NCBI GenBank assembly: GCA_023974075.1
Contig: CM043800.1
Coordinates: 34,194,959-34,258,958 of the forward strand
Direction of reading: 5' to 3'
Length of the DNA: 64,000 bases
Source of the DNA: Chaenocephalus aceratus
Taxonomy: Eukaryota; Chordata; Actinopteri; Perciformes; Channichthyidae
The notes beneath the pieces were generated by a model that was not told where the DNA came from, ran no database searches, and worked only from the letters and a program-made list of their open reading frames with translations. Position numbers and translations under genes: made by a program. This document shows positions 54,324 through 64,000 of this stretch, piece by piece (position 1 is the first letter of the stretch; each line of letters begins with the position of its first letter).

Positions 54324-54492
54324 TTAGACGCTTTTATCCAAAGCGACTTACATACTCAGTACTGTGGGCAATCCCCACAGGAGCAATTTGGGGTGAAGTG
54401 TCTCAGGGACACAACGACATGCTGACTGCAGTGGGGTTTGAACCTGTGACCTGATCTGAACAAATATGCACAACCCACTGCGCCACACACCT
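54324..54492 (-). mobile_element. tRNA-derived SINE with L2-type tail, minus strand
   Basis: Read on the minus strand from about 54492: a tRNA-like head with an A-box-like GTGGCGCAGTGGGTTGTGC (54468-54486) and a B-box-like GGTTCAAACC (54435-54444), a body, and a tail (54327-54352) identical over 26 bp to the LINE tail at 195-220. The spacing of the boxes matches an internal RNA polymerase III promoter. It is not a functional tRNA gene: no cloverleaf is kept. Confidence 0.8.
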
Positions 54493-56433
54493 CTGTTCAG
54501 TTGAAATAGGTTTTTGTGGGCATGAATGCAAAGCGCTGCTTCTCGGGTGTTTGGGGAATGGAAATAACAATGTTTGTCGGAGAGAATGATGAACTGTTCC
54601 TCTGTAGGAAGAGAAAACTGATTGGTCGGTGTGTTGGTTGGTTAGTCGGTCTCTCGACAGCTCCTGAGCTCTGACTGCAGACAGATCTGCACTCATCTGC
54701 CTCCACTGCCTTGACAGTCTCATGTGGGCCTCCATCACTTTTCTCCTGGACATCTCACCTGGCGCTGGTTGATCATGATGACACGTCTCCTCCTGCGTGG
54801 ATCTTCTGTGTGGTTAGTTGCGCTGTGCTTTTCATGGCAGCTGCAGTCAGTCAATGGGTTGCATCATGGCAGGAGAGTTTTTTCCGTCTCGTAACAACCC
54901 GCAATTCTTGGAAATAGCTTCAGAGAAGTAGGCTTTATTTCAGCAAATAAATATGACCGAGCGCAGGGAACAAAGCAGTTAAAGGATTGTGGCAGTAGCA
55001 TTTATAGAAAAGGAAAATATGAAAAGGCAAGAGGTTTATAAAACAACACAATTCAAAAGTAATGGACCACAAAAGCCAAATGACAAAAGCACTACTTAGC
55101 CCGGTAGAGACTAACACTTAACCATAGAGAAATCACAGCAGATATTTAAACCATGAAAGTATTAGTAGTAGTAGTATCACATTTTTATTTTATGTGAACA
55201 GAGCTTTTCCTACATTCATTCTACATTATTCACGAGTAGATTAAAGTGCGAGTCAGATTCATGCTACAACAACACATCAATAAGACATATGGATAGAAAC
55301 CTTAGATGTTGTGCATAATTAATCTGTAGACTTTCTGCTGAAGATAGAGTATCTCTAACTAATGCATCATCCTTCCCTTGTTTAAATTAGCACTGCTTTA
55401 GTGATGCAAGTAAAAACAGAAATGTATTTTGTTCTTTTTTAAAAGAACAGGAAATGAGAATCGATATGGTCTTCGTAATAGTCTGTCTGAGCCAACTAAT
55501 TGAATTGGTTTCCTGCTGAGCACATTGTTTAATAAATACTTATCTGTAAACCCAGAGCAGCTATCAAAGCCATTGCCTGAAATAACGGAATGAGAAAGGA
55601 ACCTTTTCCCCAATGAATCAAATAAACACGCTGCATTTACATTGATGGATTGCGGCTGTGGATTGACAAGATTGTGTGTCAGCAGGATATTTGATAGAGC
55701 TCTAAATTCAGTTTATCCCTGTGAGACTTTAAATCAACAAACGCCCAGACACACAAAAAACACTTCAAAATAAAATGGAAAGTTGAAAACTTCAATGCAC
55801 GGAATGACAGCGGAGGTGGGTCAAAACTAGTGAGGAGAATTACCGAGATAAACAAGAAATCAAACTCAATAAATCTTGTGTTTTCCTTCTAGTAGACGTT
55901 TCTATTTTGGCAGGTTCATCTTCTGAAGTAAAAACGTTTTTTTATCCAGGCGCGTGAGAGCAACACAGTTTCTGACTGCCGGGAACCTCTGCTGAATTAC
56001 AGAGGCAGTTAAGACTTTTAGGCTATGACAGGTAATCACTGTTATGCCTGCATTTCCATTTGGGTTACTGATCACGGCATAAAAGCCCATAGCCATGATG
56101 TGTGTGCACCATTAAGGCCAGGGAGTGAAGTGAAAGAAAAAGTGAAGTGGGATGTGGGAATGGTGTTAAAAAAAAAAGTGTAGAAATAGAAGTGTTGAAG
56201 GAGGTGTGATAATGAAAGAATAGAGGCAGGGATGTATGGAGGTGGCAGAAGGGGTGTCTGAAAACTATTCTCATATGGAGATGTGGAGATTGGACAGGAG
56301 GCTGAGGGACTAGAAGAATGACAAGTGTGCGGGCCAATCAATAAGATCCTGTCAGGCAGATGGCAAATTGGAGAGTGGCGTGACACTGAGACAAATTGAC
56401 ACGATCAGATCTACGAAGATGAACAGGCATTTG

Positions 56434-56436
<3 letters not shown>

Positions 56437-56479
<43 letters not shown>
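56437..56479. repeat. (GT)n microsatellite
   Basis: 43-bp GT tract. Confidence 0.95.
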
Positions 56480-56482
<3 letters not shown>

Positions 56483-56625
56483 ATGCCTGTGTGTGACATA
56501 CAGAAGACAAATAGCCAAATCACCACAGACATGCATTGAGTAGGGGGGAGGTCGATGTGAGAAGGAGAAGAAAGAGAGATGCATTTATGGCGGGAAGGGG
56601 AAATGAGAGGCGAGCGAGTGACAGA

Positions 56626-56772
<147 letters not shown>

Positions 56773-58238
56773 TTGAGGAGGAGCAGTGCATGGACCATAA
56801 CCTTAAATCTGTGGGGCCAATATGCTCATCCTTGTGTCACTCACACATTCTTTTTCCATCTCATTCTCACACACAGCCCTCTTTGCAATTGCGCATTAAT
56901 TTTTCAGTGTCAATCTGGCTTTTGCCCTCAGCACTACTATCTTCTCCACTCTCAGCTTTTCTCATTTCTTCACCACCATTCCTGTGTTTTCCTTCTCACT
57001 TCCTTTTTCCCCCCTAGGATTTGTTAAATTGTGGTTGCTGTTGCGTGCCTTCGGTTAATATGTGTGCCGGTGTGTTGGAGTGCCTGTTTGCACCCGTTCA
57101 GCTTTAGTTTATTTAGTCAGCCCCATTTGTCTCTTTTGTTTGTTTGTAAGCGAAGGATAGATAAATATAATTAGAGAAATGAAATAGCACCTTCCCTGTT
57201 TTATCTCTCTTGCTCTCCCTCTGTTGGGCGTAATCCATCTCTGGCTCCTTCCTTCCGATGCCCCTTTTACCCTTCCCTGTCTTCTCCCTCTTGTTTCTCT
57301 CCCCCTCCCTCCCTTTCTCTTGCGTCCTCCTTCGTCTCTTACCCAAACATATTTTCATTTAGGCTGTGAAAGTCGCTGTTTGAATAGGCATATTTGTCCT
57401 GGTTAATAGCATACTCCTCGCTCACTATGTGATTTAGCTCCTTGGCCTTATCTCATGCAAACACAACCACTTCTCTGTATATCTGAGGGCTTCTCACACT
57501 CTCTCTCTTTCTCTGCTTGTTTTGTTTTTTTTTGTACCCTCTCTCTTTCCGCCCACACCACGGGTTGTTGCAAAGCCCTGAGGCTTTATCGGAATAAGGT
57601 AAAACAAGGCGACAACCATGCGTTTGGTATGACCAGATATGATAACCGTAGCATTTTGCCATTACGCAATTGTAAGCTTCTTTCAAATCTTTATCTAATG
57701 AACTGTAGGTGGCTCCATACAAAGAAGCACGTCTTTTAACTTTTTTAACGCAGCTTCAATATTTAATCATTTCAATGGGGAATGTGTTGACAACGCTATG
57801 ACCTTATTTAACTATTACAATTCATCCGACAATACCAGGTGTAAGAGCTGTACCTTTAGTCTAGGTGGAGGAAAAATTAAAAATGCTGTCTTCACCTCTT
57901 AAAAAACATCGCCAAGGTTACATTCCCTCAGCTGCTCCAGTGGACCTGCTCGGTGTTGTACTAGAAGACTGCAGTTGTACTGGGGAGCTCCCCAGTGTGG
58001 CAGCGTGTAACTCTGAATGCCAATGAATATCGCTTCTCTGCCCGACTGCCCATGGCTACTTGTGTATATCTACTACTACACGCATGGCAATGTACTAACA
58101 TGATACTCTGTGCTCACCTATTTAAATAATGAATGGCACTTTTTGCCAGCTTTTATCTATTTTATCTATCACCGTGAAAAAATAAAAGGTACATTCAACA
58201 CTTTTCTGGAAACAAATTATTCATGCCTCTTGTATTAA

Positions 58239-58579
58239 AGGGATGTATTATGCTGTTTCTGTCTGAAAGAAGAGCCCAGTCTGCTCTGATTGGTTAGCTG
58301 GCCGGCTCTTTTGTAATTGGTCAACCGCTTAGAGATACCCCGCACCTTAACCTACAATGTGTTGCAGCACTAGCCAATATTAGCGCAAGTGTCGCACATT
58401 GATTTCACGATGATACGGAAGTAAAAAATGGAGTCCAATCGAGGCATTTCATTCAAGGGGGGAGTGTGTGGGAGAGAAACTTCCCCTGGAGGGAACTTCG
58501 GGATTTTAGCCTTTACAGACCATTTACATACACACAAAGCTATATTGCACACTCTAAGAAAAAGCATAATAGGGCCCCT
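58239..58579. mobile_element. TTAA-flanked MITE, 341 bp
   Basis: TTAA at 58235-58238 and 58580-58583. Ends AGGGATGTATTATGC and the complement of AGGGGCCCTATTATGC. No coding capacity. Fragments of the same family occur at 31343-31446 and 61434-61495. Confidence 0.82.
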
Positions 58580-58583
58580 TTAA

Positions 58584-60117
58584 TGAAAGCTGGCCTCATA
58601 ATTATCTCTGAATGCTTTATGGTAGGTCAAAGCGTACCAATCTTTTATCCACCACTGTTCTGATTACTGTTTGACATGTGTTGTTTACTTCGACTTCGAT
58701 TCGATGTCAGTGGTTTTGCAACAGGAAACTCTTTCTGCGTCACAAATATCACAGAGGCAAACAAGGAGCCATTACCCAGGAGAGAGATGCTTCCAAAAAA
58801 CCCAATTACATTGTCCTCTCGAACCATCAGTCAGCCATTGCGTGCTTCTGCACAAACTGGGGAACAAGCCCGAGTGTTGTTCTGTAGATTCTGAGAAAAT
58901 CTTGCATTTTTCTCTCTCTGGGGTTTTATGAACCAGAAAGAAAGAAAAAATTCATGTGGAGCCTTTTCTCTTGTTTGTTGTTTAACATTTTCGAAATGTT
59001 TAGAGCTGACCTTGGGCACTCCATCTAAAGCACCTATGTTTTTAGTGTTTATTGGATCGAAAATCGAGGCACAGTCTGTGGATGGGGACTTACAGATGTC
59101 ATAAACACAGGCGTCGTGTCACACACGGCAAATACACATCCAGGAGAATAAAAATAGAAGCATGAAGACACGCAATCACATGGACTTCCTCACACATTCA
59201 CTGATTCAGGCAACACACAAACAAACAGTCGTTCTTGTTATGTAAGATTGACGTAATCAATGTCTGAGGCTGAGTCTGTGCTGCTGTCTTTGTCTGGGCT
59301 GTGGATGGGGAGCAGGGGGAATTGCAGCAGCATTTCATAGCGCTCAAAACACACCGAGAAAAGGGACTTGACCCCCTTTATCCTAATTGGTCTTCGTAAA
59401 GTGTGTGTGTGATATTTTATGTCAGCATCTATCAAGCAATAGCCGATTCATAAACATGGGCATATCCGCTGGTCGCAAAAACAGTCATGCTGTTTTGAGA
59501 ACATGTCCCTTCCTTTGCTTAGTTTATTACCTCAATAAACCTTTTTCTGTCACTTTTATGGTCGGAATCGCTCGTTTCAAGTGTTCTTCAAAACAGCATA
59601 ATGTCCTTTTGGTAAAGGTCCCACTTAGAGTAAAATGGACATAAAAGCACGGTACGCTTGGCTTCATTAAGATTGGCAGCTCACCACCGCTGTATTGTCC
59701 AGTCTTGATGCTCTATGTGTTTTGTAGTACAATTTTAAACCTTTCACAGTTTGTTTTTAGTCAATAACAAGTTAGAAATAATATGGGGATTGGCAAAACT
59801 CCAAACTCGAGTATTCGTAAACCACAAACCAATGGTTTACCTCTAGGTCCACTTCCTATAATGCAGTCTATGGCATCCATCAGATGAGAGTGTTTACATG
59901 AAGACATTTTTTGTACACCTTTAGAGGAGCTTTTGGGCATGAGGTTCATTTTTCATTTTCCTTTCAACAGTTTGTTGTAATTGCTTTTAAAAGTAAATAT
60001 CTAGATACTTTAACTGTCTTAACTATTTTATTAGTAGTAGACATGAATACCAGTTTAATAAAATACAGAAAGTGAAAACAAACAAGTATTTCAAATTAAA
60101 GGAGTCAGGGAAGACAC
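58584..60117. other. Non-coding, nothing recognised
   Basis: No exon or element could be supported. Confidence 0.4.
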
Positions 60118-60205
60118 TTTTCAAGATTCAAAATTCAAGTCCTTTATTGTCATTTGTGCATAGCTACAGTGTAGTTATGACGATGAACATCTTAGGCTCC
60201 TCCAA
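60118..60205 (-). mobile_element. LINE 3' tail fragment, minus strand
   Basis: TTCAAGATTCAAAATTCAAG followed by TCCTTTATTGTCATTTGTGC is the usual reverse-oriented terminus of a fish LINE, with (TTCAAGA)n repeats. Fewer than 100 bp remain. Confidence 0.55.
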
Positions 60206-61433
60206 CACTTCCTTTCTTTTGTCTGTCAGCTTACAGGTTGTGAGTGACAGGAGGCGGGTTCTAACAGGTAAAGTGACTGCTAACCCTGGTCTTTGTTTTC
60301 AATGAACCTCACAAACTTTCAGGATATCTTTTGAAAACATGTGCTTGTAAAAGACATGGAAATCTGACATTGTAACAGGCCAATTGTGTTTACATTAACA
60401 GCAATTATTTAACATTTGATTGTTTTTTTCTTTAATTTCAACCAAACAAATACCTGAACATGAATTCTGTGATGGTACTAGCGCTTCCAATTTCTCTCTC
60501 AACTCTCTATTAGATATCAGCATCTCTCTCCGTACAGTATGTCCATAAAATCATCAAGGGGGGAATTTGTTTCAATCGTTTCAGCTTCTCCTCGTAGTGT
60601 TCACCGCTGTTCAGTTGGATGTATAGTAAGATCTAGATGTTCAGGTGCACCAAAGGCGTTGTCAGCTACACAAATGGATCAAAGCAAAGGAGGTGTGATG
60701 CAGAGTATTACTAAACCACTTTCATGTGAACATGCCCTGAAAGCATTCACAGGTCAGGGACGCTGCTGCAGGGTTGAAAAGGTAATCAAAAGGATGTTGT
60801 GACATACAGAATAAAAACCTGTTTATAATGTCTGTCAGCTAATGCTTATCGTGTGTCTGGGCGTGTGTGTGCGTGCTTTTTGTGCTGGTATGGGTGTGAA
60901 CTGTGCAAGTGGGCAGCTGAGTTTCAGTGTGGGCAGAAAAACCCAGATTTTACTCCTACAATCTCAACTCTTGACTCAATAGTGATTGCTCATTCAAATC
61001 CAGCAATCTCCATTTCGCAGCATCTTCTATTTGTACGTTCGTGTCACTGTGCTGCAGGTACACTCTGTACGTGGGCGTCTATATTTGGCATGGAGCTGTT
61101 TCGCTGTATGCCAACTCACCAGTGTGATTTTTCTCGGGGACAAGGCGAGGTCATGTTTGTACTTGTTAGTTTGAGGAAGCAGGCTGTGAGTGTGTGCCAG
61201 GGTCTAACTCTGGGTAATTTAGTATCTGAGCCTGTCTCTCCTATTAACAACATCTCTCTGTATCGCTGTCTCTATCTGTTCCTCATCTTTCCAGCCACTA
61301 GTGGTTGGACACATTATGTTCAATTTCAGGTTCATATTTGTATTGTGTGCTTCCACTGCGACATGTCTCCATGCTTCAATGTTCAAAAAGCCCTTTATTT
61401 TTCTCATACTCTTTTCACCCTCTGTCTGAAAAC
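60206..61433. other. Non-coding; one 202-codon open frame without family features
   Basis: The open frame at 60853-61461 is Cys- and Ser-rich, has no recognisable domain and runs into the MITE fragment, so I do not call it a gene. Nothing else was seen. Confidence 0.4.
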
Positions 61434-61495
61434 TAGAGCCCAGTCTGCTTTGATTGGTTAGCTGGCTGGCTCTACTGTGATTGGTCAGTCACATC
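61434..61495 (+). mobile_element. Fragment of the 58239-58579 MITE family
   Basis: AGAGCCCAGTCTGCTTTGAT and GGTTAGCTGGCTGGCTCT match 58270-58325 with few differences. It abuts the LINE that starts at about 61500. Confidence 0.75.
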
Positions 61496-61499
61496 CGAG

Positions 61500-64000
61500 C
61501 CAATTTCATTTCATTTCAAACCTTTATTTATACAGATCATTGATCTCTTTTCCAAGGGAGACCTGCTCAAGTAGTTCCACATGAAACATAAAAAAATAAA
61601 TAGAACAACAAAAGGACATCATACAGCATAATTTACATAATTATCCACATAAACAGGTACCAATCGCTTCCGATTGACTAGCATCCAACCGAGCTTTAAA
61701 AACATTTAGTGGCACCAGATTGTTCAGTTTCCATTTAATTTGCAGACTATTCCAAGACAGAGGAGCTGCGCATCTAAAAGCTGTCTTCCCTAAGACAGTC
61801 CTAGCAGTTGGCACATTTAATAAAACCACAGCATGCGATCTCAGGCAGTAGCCACTTACAATTTTCCGTGAGATCAGGGAGCAGATATAAGATGGAAGTT
61901 TCCCTAACATGGCTTTGTATATAAAAATGTACCAGTGACTGAGCCTCCGTACAGTTAGTGAAAGCAAACCAGCCCTTGCATACAGGGTACAGTGATGGGT
62001 TAATGCTTTACAGTTTGTCACAAATCTCAGTGCACTGTGATACGCAGCATCTAACTTGACCAGGCAATGGGCAGGTGCATTCATATACATCAGATCACCA
62101 TAGTCCAGCAGAAGGTAAAAAGGTCACAGTGACTAGCCTTTTCCTGGCCTCAAGCGAGAAACAGGACTTGTTCCTGTAGAAGAAACTTAGTCTAACCCTC
62201 AGCTTTTTAAGCAGGTTATTGACATGAAGTTTAAAAGTGAGACAATCATCAAGCCAGATACCAAGGTATTTGTAACAGGTACTTCAAGTTGTATTCCTTG
62301 CGTAGTTACAATATCTAAAACAGGCTCTGGTGTCTTTTTAGCTTTAGAAAAGAGCATTACCTTGGTTTTATCAACATTTAAAAGAAGCTTAAGCTCAGCG
62401 AGCTGAGTCTGAATAATGTTAAAAACAGCCTGTAATTTAACACCAGCCTCCTTAATGGAGGGACCTGCACAGTACATCACGGTATCATCCGCATAAAAAT
62501 GTAAAGTGGCTTCATCCACATTTTCACCTAAACTGTTGATGTAGATGGAGAATAAAAGTGGACCTAAAACAGAACCTTGTGGTACACCATTTGCAATGTT
62601 CAACCACTCAGAAGACAGCCCATCAAAGTGAACACATTGGGACCTTTCAGAGAGGTAGTTCACAAACCACCCCACTGCATGGCTGGACATACTGGTTAGC
62701 CTCTGCTTTAAAATGTGATGATCGACGGTGTCAAACACTTTTGAAAGGTCAACAAATAGAGCTGCACAACTCTGCTTATTATCTAAAATACTCGTAATAT
62801 CATTTACCACTTTCATTGTGGCAGTGATGGTGCTGTGTTGCTTTCTGAAGCCTGACTGATGTTTAGACAGGATGTCATTTGTACATAAAAACACCTTTTC
62901 CTGTTCACTCACTAAGCGTTCAAGAACCTTAGCCAGAACTGACAACTTAGAGATTGGCCTATAGTTATTTAATAAGGTGGCCTCCCCTCCTTTTAGCAAA
63001 GGCAAGACATACGCTGACTTCCACAATTTTGGAATTGTGTTAGTGCTGAGGGAGAGGTTAAAAAGACTAGTGAGAGGAGGAGCAATAAAATCTGCAGCTA
63101 TCTTTAAAAAGAAAGGTTCTACGTTGTCCGGACCAGCCGGTTTCTTAGGATCTAACTTGGTTAAAGCTTCACGAACAACATCAACAGTAAAAGGGGTAAA
63201 ACTAGTCACAGACTGTAGTGTTCACAGCAGCAGAGTTAGTGACAGAATGAAACAGAGAACCACAGGACACAAAATGCTCATTAAAGCAATTTAGCATAGT
63301 GGCCCTGTCCGATATAGTGCCAGATGCTGTGGTAATGCACGGAGGTAGCTCATTACGGATATCACCGGTTGATATCGATTTAATGGCTTTCCAAAATTTT
63401 CCAGGATTATTCAGATTCTTTGTGGTAACTGACAAATAGTACTTTGATTTAGCACTTTTGATTTGCGATGTGAAGCTATTTCTTAGCTGCCTACAATGCA
63501 GCCATTCTACCTCTGAGCCTGATTTCCTAGCCTTTGCCCAGGCCTTGTTTCTCTCATGAAGGAGACTAGACAGCTCAGCAGAAAACGAAGGATTGTCTCG
63601 TCCCTTCACTCTAAATGTACGCAGGGGTGCATGTCTATCAATGATCTCCATAAAACCAAGATAAAAATAAGACCATGTGGTTTCTCCATCAGCACACAGA
63701 TCGATTTTACCCCAATCAAAATCAAACAGATCATGCACAAAACCCTGCTCCACAAAATGTTTTTTGTCTCTCTCAATGATAATGCGAGGTTTAACCTTTT
63801 GGACCTTAGTGTCCCTAATTGTGGCTACAGCACAGTGATCGCTCAGATCATTCGCAAATACTCCCACAGATGAATATTTATGGGGAACATTAGTTATAAT
63901 GAGATCAATTAGGGAGGATTTATTAGGGGACTTAATGTTAGGGCGAGTAGGACTGTGAACAATCTGAGTAACATTTAAAGAGATACAAAGGTTTTTAAAA
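61500..64000 (-). mobile_element. Long non-LTR retrotransposon (CR1/L2/Rex1 group), runs off the window
   Basis: On the minus strand, from the window edge: the end of an AP-type endonuclease, a linker, a full reverse-transcriptase domain, a C-terminal region and a 3' UTR ending at about 61500-61520 in TTTCATTTCATTT-type repeats. Its 5' end lies beyond 64000. Two short 3' copies of the same family are at 48377-48590 and 50730-50912. Confidence 0.92.
61641..64000 (-). pseudogene. LINE ORF2: endonuclease end, reverse transcriptase, C-terminus; frame-broken
   Basis: The frame is open from the window edge: SLIDLIITNV, then FANDLSDHCAV, the SDH motif of AP-type endonucleases (about 63835-63843). 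A linker follows to about 63205, where a shift occurs. The reverse transcriptase (63209-62199) has KKPAGPDNVEPFFLK, NNYRPISKLSVLAKVLERLV, KHQSGFRKQHST, a catalytic Asp in [26 protein letters not shown] and YADDTVMY (62484-62495). Further shifts lie near 62265 and 62110, and the C-terminus (62090-61641) contains LSWNSLQ and FKARLD. All catalytic motifs are visible but at least three frame breaks make it inactive. Confidence 0.92.

Noticed and set aside
54435..54486. tRNA gene
   Set aside because: A and B boxes are present but the cloverleaf is not; the tail and context identify a SINE.
60853..61461. 202-codon open frame
   Set aside because: No family features, low-complexity Cys/Ser content, and it runs into a MITE fragment.

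Overview
The window is vertebrate nuclear DNA, almost certainly from a ray-finned (teleost) fish. It has split genes with GT-AG introns, very long (CA)n/(GT)n microsatellites, and a fish-type set of transposons: L2/CR1/RTE-like LINE tails, a tRNA-derived SINE, a Tc1 element with long inverted repeats, hAT and piggyBac elements, and TTAA MITEs. I see no bacterial, plasmid, CRISPR or phage features and no recognisable endogenous virus.

Layout. Positions 165-790 hold LINE remnants. From 828 to 6907 lie the last four coding exons of a plus-strand gene for a type I membrane protein of the immunoglobulin superfamily: one Ig domain split over two exons, a transmembrane exon, and a last exon with the cytoplasmic tail and stop. 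Its earlier exons lie before the window. The transmembrane exon is followed, 11 bases after its donor, by a 357-bp (GT)n tract. A dead Tc1 transposon (about 8040-9658) sits between this gene and a second plus-strand gene. That gene shows a GC-rich, CCAAT-containing promoter region (12.42-12.69 kb) and a first coding exon with a signal peptide (12852-12924, phase 1 donor). I found no further convincing exon up to 64000, so the rest of the window is probably a very large first intron, or that intron plus intergenic DNA.

Mobile elements dominate 21-64 kb, and several can be delimited to the base from target-site duplications (TSDs). (1) A hAT element at 21380-23676 (TSD CACGTTAC) contains a second hAT at 22219-23553 (TSD GTGTAGTG). 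(2) A piggyBac-like element at 31906-33701 (TTAA) carries a roughly 15-bp coding minisatellite. (3) A 506-bp palindromic hAT-type MITE at 35230-35735 (TSD TTATATTT) has a perfect 27-bp hairpin. (4) TTAA MITEs lie at 44628-45000 and 58239-58579, with fragments of the second family at 31343 and 61434. (5) A multi-level nest spans 49.7-52.3 kb: LINE end, piggyBac-like relic, hAT relic, then a second LINE tail and a hAT MITE inserted in the hAT transposase reading frame. (6) A 5'-truncated L2-like LINE lies at 52433-54320 beside a tRNA-derived SINE at 54324-54492. (7) A long minus-strand LINE at 61500-64000 runs off the window; two shorter tails of the same family lie at 48.4 and 50.7 kb.

No single new gene system stands out. 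The points most worth following are the nested insertions with exact TSDs, the piggyBac minisatellite, the hairpin MITE, a 126-bp segment present at 47.2 kb and again inside the piggyBac relic at 50.4 kb, a visible LINE/SINE shared tail, and two minimal ATG-stop upstream reading frames in the second gene's promoter/leader. All identifications are from reading the sequence; no database search was run.
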